DNA from: an uncultured Clostridia bacterium
GTDB lineage: Bacteria > Bacillota > Clostridia > Christensenellales > UBA1242
Direction of reading: 5' to 3'
Length of the DNA stretch: 26,703 bases
Assembly: GCA_944372745.1 (NCBI GenBank)
Contig: CALWAB010000050.1
Span: forward strand, 1 to 26,703
In this document: positions 1-7,871 of the stretch, in pieces
Numbering within the stretch: the stretch's first letter is position 1
Layout of the letters: each line of letters starts with the position of its first letter
Made by a program: the position numbers and the translations under genes
Notes under the pieces: generated by a model
Seen by the model: the letters and a program-made list of their open reading frames with translations, nothing else
The model's database searches: none
Told to the model about the DNA's origin: nothing

Positions 1-5
1 TTTTG

Positions 6-34
6 TTGAATTGTTATAGTATTTATGATATAAT
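6..34 (+). promoter_or_regulatory. Promoter of the M16 peptidase operon
   Basis: A -35 TTGAAT (6-11) lies 17 bases from a consensus -10 TATAAT (29-34), which is preceded by TGA (26-28) and so forms an extended -10. Transcription would start near 41. A GGGG-type ribosome site (51-56) then precedes the ATG at 62. Confidence 0.8.
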
Positions 35-61
35 TAATACATTATTTAATAAGGGGAATAA

Positions 62-1357
62 ATGCGTAAACCAAAGATAGTGAAACTTAATAACGGAGCT
101 ACATTACTTTATTTAAAGACAAAGAAAAAAGCATCTGCATGGCGTTTGTCTTTTTTAGGCGGTTCTACTGAAGATAAAAAAGAAGGCACTGCTCATTTTC
201 TTGAACATATGCTCTTCAAAGAAACAGATAATAGAAGTTTTGAACAAATAAATAAAGATAGATTTGAAATATGTTTTGCAAATGCTAAAACAGGTGCTTG
301 GTATACAGCAATGGAAACTCGTAGGACCAATAAATTGGCAGAAGAATCCTTATCATTTTTGACTGATTTATTATTACATTCTAAACTAAATGAAGAAACT
401 ATTGAAAAAGAAAAAGGCGTTATACAAGAAGAATTAAATCGTCAATTAGATAATTATAAAATAACAGTACAAAACTACCATTTTGCTCAAATGTACGAGA
501 CTGATTATGATTATCCAAAGACTTTGGGGACAACTGAAAGTATTAATTCAATGAACAAAGAAGATTTAGAAGAATATAGAGGAAGAAATTATGTTATTCA
601 AAATTTTCTTATGGGTGCAGTGACTAGATTCCCACTATATAAGGTTAAGGCTTTGTATAGAAAGATAATTGAACCACAAATACCTGTTCCTCAAAATTAT
701 ATTCCTATAAAAAAGTTATCAAGTGAGCCAGTTAAAGATGAAAGTTTAAATATAGTAAAGAATGAAAACATAGAACAAGTCAAATGTATGATAAGCATAG
801 TATTTAATGTAGGCTATGAACAATATGCCAATAGAACAGTAGGTAGTTACATACCTACATTGATAGGAGCGGGAACAAGTCCTCTTTTTATAAAGCTTCG
901 CAATGAGGGCTTAATATATGTTTTTGATAGAATGACATTAGATAAATTCCCACATTGCACAGTAGCTACATTTGGATTTAAATCATCAAAAGACAAATTA
1001 AAGAGAATTATTGATGTAATTGGCGAATGTTTTAAAGATATATACAACAATGGAATGGATAAGACGACATTTGACCAACGCACATTAAATTTAAAATATC
1101 TAGATGATGAAGCTGCTGATGTGGTTGATATAATGAATGACCTTAGTCGAATTTGGAGTAATTACATATTGGATGGGAAATTCTATAAGCCTTATAAATG
1201 GGAAAAAGAAAATAAAAAATTAAAACTTGAATATGTAAATGAAGTATTTAAGACAATATTGAGTAAAGAAAATAAAATGTACATAACATATTTAGGCAAT
1301 GTTGCTCAAGAAGATGTTTATACATTTGAAGAAACAAAGTCGAAATTATTATTTTAA
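62..1357 (+). CDS. M16 family zinc peptidase (first of a tandem pair)
   Basis: This 431-residue protein looks like an insulinase/pitrilysin (M16) metallopeptidase. The inverted zinc motif HFLEH is at residues 45-49. The third zinc ligand is probably E124 in the VIQEEL segment, 74 residues after H49, within the usual M16 range. The second half carries the conserved LRNEGLIY segment near residues 280-287. The length fits a single-chain bacterial M16 protein with two M16 domains, of the kind that acts as a pair or dimer. No signal peptide or membrane helix is visible, so it is probably cytoplasmic. The ATG follows a GGGGAAT ribosome site. A second M16 gene begins 11 bases after the stop, so the two are almost certainly co-transcribed and may form a heterodimer (inference). 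The substrate cannot be told from the sequence. Confidence 0.9.
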   Translation: MRKPKIVKLNNGATLLYLKTKKKASAWRLSFLGGSTEDKKEGTAHFLEHMLFKETDNRSFEQINKDRFEICFANAKTGAWYTAMETRRTNKLAEESLSFLTDLLLHSKLNEETIEKEKGVIQEELNRQLDNYKITVQNYHFAQMYETDYDYPKTLGTTESINSMNKEDLEEYRGRNYVIQNFLMGAVTRFPLYKVKALYRKIIEPQIPVPQNYIPIKKLSSEPVKDESLNIVKNENIEQVKCMISIVFNVGYEQYANRTVGSYIPTLIGAGTSPLFIKLRNEGLIYVFDRMTLDKFPHCTVATFGFKSSKDKLKRIIDVIGECFKDIYNNGMDKTTFDQRTLNLKYLDDEAADVVDIMNDLSRIWSNYILDGKFYKPYKWEKENKKLKLEYVNEVFKTILSKENKMYITYLGNVAQEDVYTFEETKSKLLF

Positions 1358-1368
1358 AGGATGACAAT

Positions 1369-2652
1369 ATGAAAGATTATAAAATAGAAAAATTTGAAAA
1401 CGGTGCAACAATAGTATTAAAACCTATTAAGTCAATAAAATATACGGCTATTAATATAGGATTTAAAACAGGTGCGAATTATGACGAAGTAGCAGGAACA
1501 GCACATTTTCTTGAACATAATTTATTTTTGGGGACTGAAAATAGAACTCGTGACCAAATAGACAGGGACAATGCGGAAATTTGTGAGCTTAATGCATCTA
1601 CGAGCCTATATTATACATTGGTACGATTTAAAAGGGCAAATACAGAATTAGAAGATGCTTTTGATTTTGCTAGCGATATACTTTTGAATACAAAATTCAA
1701 TGCTAATGAAATCAAAAAAGAAAGGGAAGTCGTAAGAAATGAAATTGTAATGGCAAAGGAACGCGACAAAAGGAATATTTACGCATATCATAATACATTA
1801 TGGAGTCCTTATGTCAATAAATCTTCTTGTGCTATTATTGGTGAAGACATTGATAAAGTCACAAAAAAAGATTTAGAGAAATATAGAAATAAAAACTATA
1901 ATTCAAAAAATTTTGTTATGTATGTAATATCTAGTTTGCCAATGTCAAAGTTTGTGGCATTATATAAAAAATATATTGTGCCTAATTTAAAAGTTTTAGA
2001 CGAAGCGGATAGTGCTACTTATGATATGACGCCTAAAAAACCAAGCAAACTACAAGTCATTAATTTAGACCAAGATAAAGTAGATGTGGCTTTATCCATA
2101 AATATACCTTTTGGCGTTTTTAATTCAAAAAATAGATTTAGTAGATTAGTTTTATCTTATTACTTAAATATAGAGCAACCATATAATATACTTAGAAAGA
2201 AAGGGCTTATATATACAAGTTCTGCTTACATTACTGAGTGGGCTTATAATTCTATATTGAATATAAAATTTGTATGTACAAAAGAAAATATTAATAAAAT
2301 CATTGACGAATATGTCAAAGAGATGCAAAATCTATATAAAAATGGTATGGACGAAGGTAAGTTTAAAAACATTTGTAAACAAATAGTCATTGCAGAAGAC
2401 GAAAAAGAACGCGATTATGTTTTGAATGAAGTTATGGATATGGCATATACGCATATTACGCGTGGGCTTGTTGATGATTTAGATATGAAGAAGGAAGCGA
2501 AAAATATTACTCTTGAAGAAGTTAATAAATACATTAATTTCTTTAATAATCCAAACAATGAAATGTGGGTGACTGCACTTGGGAAAGTAACTGAGAAAGA
2601 TATTTATACATTGACCCAGTTACAAAAGAAATTTTATGTCAATATGAAATAA
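1369..2652 (+). CDS. M16 family zinc peptidase (second of the pair)
   Basis: This 427-residue paralogue of the preceding gene also carries the inverted zinc motif, HFLEH at residues 46-50, with E125 (VVRNEI) as the likely third ligand, again 74 residues on. The C-terminal half has LRKKGLIY, matching LRNEGLIY of the partner. Both proteins share the order GTAHFLEH, then NA[KS]T, then E[KR]xVxxxE, so they arose by tandem duplication. In the widespread YmfF/YmfH-type pairs one partner usually lacks the zinc motif; here both keep it. The ribosome site is AAGGAT, just after the upstream stop. The deoC gene follows, but it has its own promoter, so this stop is probably near the end of a two-gene unit, with some read-through possible. 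The substrate is unknown. Confidence 0.9.
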   Translation: MKDYKIEKFENGATIVLKPIKSIKYTAINIGFKTGANYDEVAGTAHFLEHNLFLGTENRTRDQIDRDNAEICELNASTSLYYTLVRFKRANTELEDAFDFASDILLNTKFNANEIKKEREVVRNEIVMAKERDKRNIYAYHNTLWSPYVNKSSCAIIGEDIDKVTKKDLEKYRNKNYNSKNFVMYVISSLPMSKFVALYKKYIVPNLKVLDEADSATYDMTPKKPSKLQVINLDQDKVDVALSINIPFGVFNSKNRFSRLVLSYYLNIEQPYNILRKKGLIYTSSAYITEWAYNSILNIKFVCTKENINKIIDEYVKEMQNLYKNGMDEGKFKNICKQIVIAEDEKERDYVLNEVMDMAYTHITRGLVDDLDMKKEAKNITLEEVNKYINFFNNPNNEMWVTALGKVTEKDIYTLTQLQKKFYVNMK

Positions 2653-2676
2653 ACTTAATGAGTAAATATTATTTAA

Positions 2677-2705
2677 TTGAAATCTAATACTAAATATGTT
2701 ATAAT
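2677..2705 (+). promoter_or_regulatory. Promoter of deoC
   Basis: TTGAAA (2677-2682) and TATAAT (2700-2705) are separated by exactly 17 bases, with TGT (2697-2699) giving an extended -10. The TTG of this -35 box could be misread as a start codon in the deoC frame; the promoter argues against that start. Confidence 0.85.
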
Positions 2706-2721
2706 TTTTACAGGTGAGGAA

Positions 2722-3378
2722 ATGATTGAAAATTTAAATGAGTATATAGACTCAACATTATTAAAACCAAACGCTAAATTAAGTGATATAGAAAAATTGT
2801 GTAATGATGCACGCGAATATAAGTTTTGTTCGGTGTGTATAAATCCAGCGTATGTGAGTTATGCAAAAAAACTACTAGCAGGGACTCAAGTTAAAGTTTG
2901 TACTGTAATAGGTTTCCCATTGGGGCAAAATGAGACTACTACAAAAATGTATGAAGCCCGAATAGCAGTGGACGCAGGAGCGGACGAATTAGATATAGTC
3001 ATCAATGTGGCTAAACTATTAGATTGTGACTATGAGTATGTCGAGAAGGAATTGGGGGCAATTAGAGCGTTATTTGATGATAAAATTGTTCTTAAGGCAA
3101 TTATTGAAACTTGTTATTTAAATAAAGAAGAAATTATAAAAGCAGTCGAAATATGTGAGAAAGCAGGAGTTGATTTTATCAAAACAAGTACTGGATACGG
3201 CACACGCGGAGCAAGCATTGAAGATATAGAAACAATCAAAAGTGCTATTAAGGGTACGACTCAAATTAAAGCAAGTGGTGGAATAAAATCGCGTGCATTT
3301 GCAGAAGACTTGATAAAAGCAGGTGCAATGCGAATAGGTACAAGCAGTGCAGTGAGTATAATGAAAGAAGGAGAATAA
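2722..3378 (+). CDS. deoC: Deoxyribose-phosphate aldolase
   Basis: DeoC splits 2-deoxyribose 5-phosphate into glyceraldehyde 3-phosphate and acetaldehyde, in cytoplasmic nucleoside catabolism. From the ATG at 2722 the protein has 218 residues, normal for the family (about 220). The Schiff-base lysine is K154 in FIKTSTGYGTRGA. The proton-relay pair is D91 (GADELDIVIN) and K183 (IKASGGI). The VCTVIGFPLG strand at 59-68 is also typical. I chose ATG 2722 because GGTGAGGA (2713-2720) is a good ribosome site just upstream. The in-frame TTG at 2677 lies inside the -35 box and would add 15 residues the family lacks. No other nucleoside-salvage gene is nearby. The 73-residue gene that follows starts 3 bases after the stop. 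Confidence 0.96.
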   Translation: MIENLNEYIDSTLLKPNAKLSDIEKLCNDAREYKFCSVCINPAYVSYAKKLLAGTQVKVCTVIGFPLGQNETTTKMYEARIAVDAGADELDIVINVAKLLDCDYEYVEKELGAIRALFDDKIVLKAIIETCYLNKEEIIKAVEICEKAGVDFIKTSTGYGTRGASIEDIETIKSAIKGTTQIKASGGIKSRAFAEDLIKAGAMRIGTSSAVSIMKEGE

Positions 3379-3381
3379 AAT

Positions 3382-3603
3382 ATGTGTTTTTTCAAGAAAA
3401 AGAAGAAAGATAAAGTGACGGAACAACAAAATAAAAAAGATAATGTGACTTTTCAAGATTGGCATAAAAACACAAATAATTTTGGATTTAATGAGAGAGC
3501 AAGCAAACTTGAAGGTGAATTTCAAAACGCTTCATCAAATACTGACACACAGGCAGAAACACAAAGCAATACTAATAATCCTAAGAATACAAATGCTAAC
3601 TAG
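3382..3603 (+). CDS. Small basic, Asn/Gln-rich protein of unknown function
   Basis: This 73-residue protein has no recognisable family. It starts MCFFKKKKKDK, a short hydrophobic and cysteine tip followed by five lysines. The rest is polar and low in complexity, with an Asn/Thr/Gln-rich tail (SNTDTQAETQSNTNN region), so it is probably mostly disordered. An AAGGAG ribosome site lies inside the end of deoC and the ATG is only 3 bases after the deoC stop, so translation is likely coupled. A strong terminator follows. The tip plus polybasic run could hold the protein at the membrane surface, but this is a guess. The ribosome site and coupling support it as a real gene. Confidence 0.65.
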   Translation: MCFFKKKKKDKVTEQQNKKDNVTFQDWHKNTNNFGFNERASKLEGEFQNASSNTDTQAETQSNTNNPKNTNAN

Positions 3604-3660
3604 ATAAGATAACATTTATATTAGATAGTTTACAAATCTAAGATAATATTTATAATAGGT

Positions 3661-3695
3661 AAGAATATTTACATATTAGTAGATATTCTTTTTTT
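3661..3695 (+). terminator. Intrinsic terminator of the deoC operon
   Basis: A 12-base-pair stem (3661-3672 with 3679-3690, one G-T pair) with a six-base loop is followed by a T run to 3695. Confidence 0.85.
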
Positions 3696-3800
3696 GTATA
3701 ATTTTACACTAAATACCTTAATTTAATCAGTATAAACACTTAAAATGAATAACATAGATATAAATTTAATCAAACATAATAAACAAGCGTATTCAAAAGG

Positions 3801-3829
3801 TTGTTAAAAAAATAATACTGTGATATAAT
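3801..3829 (+). promoter_or_regulatory. Promoter of tex-serS
   Basis: TTGTTA (3801-3806), a 17-base spacer, and TATAAT (3824-3829) with TGA before it (extended -10). The rest of the gap 3604-3860 is plain A+T-rich sequence apart from the upstream terminator. Confidence 0.8.
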
Positions 3830-3860
3830 ATTAATATCACTTTTTAGGAGAAAAATTTTT

Positions 3861-6011
3861 ATGACGATAGTTGAAACATTAAGACAAGAATTTGGTATGA
3901 GCGAAAATCATGTCAATAATATAATAGGACTAATAGACGAAGGTTGTACAATACCATTTATTTCCAGATACCGCAAGGAAATGACTGGTTCTGCTGATGA
4001 TGAAACATTGAGAGCATTTTCAGATAGGCTCAATTATTTAAGAAACTTGCATCAAAGAAAAGATGAAGTATCTAGATTAATTACAGAACAAGAGAAGATG
4101 ACTCCAGAAATAGAGCAGGCTTTAGCTGACGCTAAAACTATGACTGAAGTTGAAGACATTTATAGACCATTTAAACCAAAGAGAAAAACGCGTGCGTCTG
4201 TGGCTATTGCTAAAGGCCTTCAACCGCTTGCAGATTATATTTTTAATCAAAAAGCAGATAAAGATTTGATGACTTATGCAAAAGAATTTATAAATGACGA
4301 AGTTAAAGATGAACAAGAAGCAATATCAGGGGCAAAAGACATTATTGCTGAAATGATTTCTGATAACGCTGAAATGCGTAAGCAGTTGAGAAAGTTGTTT
4401 GGGAAATACGCTAAAATTGCTTCAAAACTTACAGACAATGAGAATGCCTACAAATATGAAGTGTATAAAGATTTTAGCGAGAAAGTGGATGTAATTCCAA
4501 GCCACAGAATATTGGCACTCAATCGTGGAGAAAAAGAAGATTGTTTGAAAGTCGATATAGTTATGGATGAAAATACATCACTAAACTTCCTTAAAGATAT
4601 GTTTATACACAAAAATGGCGATTACGCAGATATAATGGAAGAAGTTATTACTGACGCATATTCTCGTCTTATTGAACCATCTATCGCGCGTGAAATAAGA
4701 AATATATTGACTGATGATGCTGATGAACAAGCTATAAAAATGTTTGAACTCAATTTGCGTCCACTTCTTATGCAGCCACCTTTAAAAGGTAAAACGGTCT
4801 TAGGCTTTGACCCAGCATACCGCACAGGTTGTAAACTTGCTGTAGTTGACCCTAACGGCACATTGCTTGATTATGGCGTTATATTCCCAACTCCTCCACA
4901 AAACCACATTGAAGAATCTAAGGAAAAATTAAAAGAACTCATTGACAAATATAAAATAGATGTCATAGCTATCGGGAATGGAACTGCAAGCAAAGAAAGT
5001 GAAATATTTGTCGCAGGACTAATAAAGGAAATAGATAGACCAGTTACCTATGCTATGGTTAACGAAGCAGGTGCATCAGTTTATAGTGCATCAAAACTTG
5101 GTACAGAAGAATTCCCTAATTATGATGTCACAGTCCGCAGTGCTACAAGTATAGCTAGACGCTTGCAAGACCCATTGGCAGAACTCATTAAGATTGATAC
5201 CAAATCCATAGGTGTTGGACAATATCAACATGATATGCCACAAGCACGACTAGGACAAGTACTTGACGGAGTTGTAGAGAGTTGCGTAAATAGCGTAGGC
5301 GTAGACCTTAATACAGCATCATATCCATTGCTTGCACGCATATCAGGCTTAAATATGGGTATTGCAAAGAAAATTGTCGAATATCGCGAACAGAATGGGG
5401 CATTTAAGACGCGTCAAGAATTGCTTAATGTTCCAAAACTCGGCGAGAAAGCATTTACACAAAGTGCAGGTTTCCTTAGAATAGTGGGAGCGGATAATAT
5501 ATTAGATAATACCGCAGTACACCCTGAGAGTTATTCTGCAGCTGAGAAATTATTGAAAATACTTGGCTATACAGATGAAGATGTCAAAAATAATGGCGTA
5601 GAATTGCTTAGAAAAAAAGCAGAACACTATGGTATTGAAAAATTGGCTGAAGAATGTGGAGTAGGCGTTCCTACATTAGAAGACATTATAGACGAACTTA
5701 TGAAACCGGGCAGAGATATTCGCGATAGTTTGCCACAACCAATTTTACGCAGTGATGTTATGGACATCAATGATCTACAAAAGAATATGGTTTTTGATGG
5801 CGTCGTGCGTAATGTTGTAGATTTTGGTGCATTTGTAGATATAGGTGTGCATCAAGATGGACTTGTGCATATATCCGAAATATGCGATAGATACATTAAG
5901 CATCCGTCTGAAGAATTGACAGTAGGCGACCAAGTCAAAGTTAAAATTAAAGATGTGGATGTAGCAAGAAATAAAATTTCATTATCAATGAAATTAGACA
6001 AAGAGTTTTAG
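3861..6011 (+). CDS. tex: Tex family RNA-binding transcription accessory protein
   Basis: Tex is a conserved cytoplasmic nucleic-acid-binding protein linked to transcription and RNA turnover; its exact role differs between species. At 716 residues this is a full-length member. The order is normal: an N-terminal helical Tex region with PFISRYRKEMTG near residue 35, a YqgF/RNase H-like domain from about 310 (GKTVLGFDPAYRTGCK), helix-hairpin-helix repeats around 490-545 (NMGIAKKIVEYRE, NVPKLGEKAF), and a C-terminal S1 domain at about 643-712 (GVVRNVVDFGAFVDIG, DGLVHISEI). The ATG at 3861 follows AGGAG (3846-3850). serS begins 9 bases after the stop, and its ribosome site overlaps the tex stop, so the two are probably one transcript. 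Confidence 0.96.
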   Translation: MTIVETLRQEFGMSENHVNNIIGLIDEGCTIPFISRYRKEMTGSADDETLRAFSDRLNYLRNLHQRKDEVSRLITEQEKMTPEIEQALADAKTMTEVEDIYRPFKPKRKTRASVAIAKGLQPLADYIFNQKADKDLMTYAKEFINDEVKDEQEAISGAKDIIAEMISDNAEMRKQLRKLFGKYAKIASKLTDNENAYKYEVYKDFSEKVDVIPSHRILALNRGEKEDCLKVDIVMDENTSLNFLKDMFIHKNGDYADIMEEVITDAYSRLIEPSIAREIRNILTDDADEQAIKMFELNLRPLLMQPPLKGKTVLGFDPAYRTGCKLAVVDPNGTLLDYGVIFPTPPQNHIEESKEKLKELIDKYKIDVIAIGNGTASKESEIFVAGLIKEIDRPVTYAMVNEAGASVYSASKLGTEEFPNYDVTVRSATSIARRLQDPLAELIKIDTKSIGVGQYQHDMPQARLGQVLDGVVESCVNSVGVDLNTASYPLLARISGLNMGIAKKIVEYREQNGAFKTRQELLNVPKLGEKAFTQSAGFLRIVGADNILDNTAVHPESYSAAEKLLKILGYTDEDVKNNGVELLRKKAEHYGIEKLAEECGVGVPTLEDIIDELMKPGRDIRDSLPQPILRSDVMDINDLQKNMVFDGVVRNVVDFGAFVDIGVHQDGLVHISEICDRYIKHPSEELTVGDQVKVKIKDVDVARNKISLSMKLDKEF

Positions 6012-6020
6012 GAGATAAAA

Positions 6021-7322
6021 ATGTTAGATTTAAAAAAAATGCTTGAAAATATAGATGAGTATGCTGAGAAATTGGCACAAAAAAAGTTTAATCTTGATAA
6101 AAACTACTTTTTAAACCTCAATGATAAAATCAGTAAGACTCGTATTCAATGTCAAGATTTGCAAACCCAAAGAAATAAGGGGGCAGACCAAATAGGTTTG
6201 CTTATGCGTGATAAGTCAAAAAATCATGCGGAAATAGACAAATTGAAAAGCGAAATGACAGTTGTTAGCGATAAAACTAAGGCATTAGAAAGCGAATTGA
6301 GCGACTTAGAAGCAGAACTCAAAGATTATATGATGCATATGCCCAATATTCCAGACGCTAAAACACCTATAGGCAAAGACGAAGATGAAAATGTCGTGCT
6401 TGAATATGTGGGAGAAAAACCTACATTTGACTTTACTCCACAAGAACACCATATCTTAGGCGAAAAGATGGATATCATAGATATGGATAGAGGTGCTAAA
6501 TTATCAGGTACTCGCTTCTCTGTGCTTAAGGGAGCTGGAGCAAGGCTTGAAATGGCAGTGAGGAATTTTCTATTTGATTGTTCTATAGAGAATGGGTATA
6601 CCCCAGTAAGTGTGCCAGTACTCGTAGGCAGAAATATAATGGAAGGAACTGGTCAACTTCCAAAATTTGAAGAAGATATGTTTAGAACTGAATCTAACGG
6701 TAAGGAATTATTTTTAATACCTACCGCAGAAGTGCCTGTTACTAATCTATTTAGAGAAGAAATTTTGCAAGAAGACCAACTTCCAATTCGTTATAGTTGC
6801 TTAAGTAACTGCTTTAGAGTGGAAGCAGGAAGTGCAGGGAAAGATGTCAAAGGCATCTTCCGCCAACACCAATTTGATAAGGTAGAAATGGTGCGTTTCG
6901 CTACACCAGAACAATCTTGGGATGAATTTAATAGTTTAGTAAATTGTGCTAAAAAAATTTTGGACAAATTGAACTTACATTATAGAGTTGTCGCATTATG
7001 TACAGGTGATTTAGGATTTAGTGCTTGCTATTGCAATGACCTTGAAGTGTGGTTGCCTGGGCAAAATAGATATAGAGAGATTTCAAGTTGTTCAAATATG
7101 TTGGATTTCCAAGCACGCAGAGCAAATATGAAGTACAAAAATAAAGAAACAAAGAAAAATGAATATATCCATACAATGAATGGTTCAGGTATGCCTATTG
7201 GCCGTACAATAATAGCTATAATGGAAAATTATCAACAAAAAGATGGTAGCATTTTGATACCAGAAGCATTGAAAAAATATTTACCTTATGAAAAAATTGA
7301 CGCGAATGGACAATTAGTTTAA
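6021..7322 (+). CDS. serS: Seryl-tRNA synthetase
   Basis: SerRS charges tRNA-Ser (and tRNA-Sec where present) with serine. The protein has 433 residues, usual for bacteria. Residues 1 to about 110 form the long antiparallel coiled coil that grips the tRNA variable arm (repeated K/E-rich heptads). The class II core follows: TGQLPKFEEDMF near 212, IPTAEVPVTN, motif 2 at about 264 (FRVEAGSAGKDVKGIFRQHQ), the EISSCSNMLDFQARR segment, and motif 3 at about 388 (GSGMPIGRTIIAIMENYQ). It is probably co-transcribed with tex through the ribosome site AGGAG at 6010-6014. No simple terminator follows directly. Instead the gene runs into repeat block A, whose hairpins might end the transcript (inference). 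Confidence 0.98.
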   Translation: MLDLKKMLENIDEYAEKLAQKKFNLDKNYFLNLNDKISKTRIQCQDLQTQRNKGADQIGLLMRDKSKNHAEIDKLKSEMTVVSDKTKALESELSDLEAELKDYMMHMPNIPDAKTPIGKDEDENVVLEYVGEKPTFDFTPQEHHILGEKMDIIDMDRGAKLSGTRFSVLKGAGARLEMAVRNFLFDCSIENGYTPVSVPVLVGRNIMEGTGQLPKFEEDMFRTESNGKELFLIPTAEVPVTNLFREEILQEDQLPIRYSCLSNCFRVEAGSAGKDVKGIFRQHQFDKVEMVRFATPEQSWDEFNSLVNCAKKILDKLNLHYRVVALCTGDLGFSACYCNDLEVWLPGQNRYREISSCSNMLDFQARRANMKYKNKETKKNEYIHTMNGSGMPIGRTIIAIMENYQQKDGSILIPEALKKYLPYEKIDANGQLV

Positions 7323-7480
7323 TTATATTAGTACTAAAATTTGGCAGTGCCGCACTCCAAGCCCATAGGTCAAGTTGACTTTGCGTACGCCATATGTCAA
7401 CACTTTGAGAGACCCTACTAGTAAGTGCTAGTACAAATCCAAGACCACGCCTTGGTGGGGCATCCGACCCCTAAAGTGTT

Positions 7481-7505
7481 GAAGGGGAACGGGTAGTTCC
7501 CTTTC
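7481..7505. repeat. Hairpin repeat, copy 1 of an exact 25-base pair
   Basis: Arms AAGGGGAAC and GTTCCCTTT (nine pairs, one G-T) surround the loop GGGTA. The same 25 bases occur again at 7788-7812, and the flanking CCTAAAG is also shared, so the duplicated unit is longer than the exact match. Confidence 0.85.
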
Positions 7506-7576
7506 GTGCCAGAGACCATGCCATAGAGTGGTGTGATGACACACTGCCATTTCTAGGTTGAGTACCTTAGCATAAC

Positions 7577-7692
7577 CTTAGTACTAAATAATTATACTTT
7601 GTGCTTGTCAAAGCAGGGGTGATGCCACCCCGTGGCGTGGTCTGGTTAAGTGCCTAGACACAACTTAAGTGCTAAATAATTATACTTTGTGC
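7577..7692. repeat. Two direct copies of an 87-base unit start
   Basis: CTTAGTACTAAATAATTATA (7577-7596) and its near copy beginning CTTAAGTGCTAAATAATTA (7664-7682) start 87 bases apart, and each runs into ACTTTGTGC. Two unit starts at 25901 and 25988 in block C have the same 87-base spacing. Confidence 0.8.
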
Positions 7693-7704
7693 GAATGCAC
7701 AAAG
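7685..7704. repeat. Perfect 8-bp hairpin in block A
   Basis: CTTTGTGC and GCACAAAG flank the loop GAAT. The sequence after it (ATATATTTTTG) is only weakly T-rich, so its use as a terminator is uncertain. Confidence 0.6.
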
Positions 7705-7787
7705 ATATATTTTTGTTCTTAGTACTCAAGTTGGCTAGCGTCACACCCCAAGACCATAGGTCAAGGGCTAGCCCTTGCCTAAAGGGT

Positions 7788-7812
7788 GAAGGGGAACGGG
7801 TAGTTCCCTTTC
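7788..7812. repeat. Hairpin repeat, copy 2
   Basis: Identical over 25 bases to 7481-7505. It ends 22 bases before the -35 box of argS, so it may insulate or terminate incoming transcription (inference). Confidence 0.85.
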
Positions 7813-7834
7813 AAACTCTAAAATGTAAATAAGG

Positions 7835-7863
7835 TTGAAAGATATTTAAATATATGGTATAAT
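7835..7863 (+). promoter_or_regulatory. Promoter of argS, giving a near-leaderless mRNA
   Basis: TTGAAA (7835-7840), a 17-base spacer, and TATAAT (7858-7863) with TGG before it (extended -10). The argS ATG begins at 7872, 8 bases after the -10, leaving no room for a Shine-Dalgarno sequence. Confidence 0.85.
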
Positions 7864-7871
7864 AATTTATT

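Larger units (their letters stand above)
7323..7834. repeat. Intergenic repeat block A: mosaic of palindromic modules
   Basis: This gene-free stretch between serS and argS is visibly richer in G and C than its surroundings and is built from modules that recur at 21078-21396 and 25901-26125. They are: the palindrome TTAGTACTAA (7328-7337, 7578-7587; variant near 7719); CCAAGmCCATAGGTCAAG (7357-7374, 7748-7765); a module starting AGACCACGCC and rich in GGGGTGG (7442-7471, a weaker copy at 7512-7536, and an inverted copy at 7615-7642); the TGCTTGTCAAAGCA hairpin (7602-7615); GCGTACG (7383-7389); and a 25-base hairpin repeat (7481-7505, 7788-7812). No convincing open reading frame, tRNA or T-box is present. 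It may be a compound of REP- or MITE-like elements or encode a structured RNA. Confidence 0.75.

Noticed and set aside
2677..2721. TTG start for deoC
   Set aside because: The TTG is part of the -35 box TTGAAA; a good ribosome site and ATG lie at 2712-2724.
3118..3525. Minus-strand reading frame over deoC
   Set aside because: It is a shadow of deoC and the 73-residue gene, rich in Phe, Cys and Ser, with no ribosome site.
7323..7834. tRNA or other standard RNA gene in block A, near two tRNA synthetase genes
   Set aside because: No cloverleaf with GGTTCRA-type T arm or CCA end could be drawn, and no known RNA signature was seen.
7323..7871. T-box leader for argS (AGGGGAAC and CCCTTT stretches near an aminoacyl-tRNA synthetase gene)
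   Set aside because: The T-box core TGGNACCGCG and a specifier loop are not present, and the argS promoter lies downstream of the whole block, so the block would not be in the argS mRNA.
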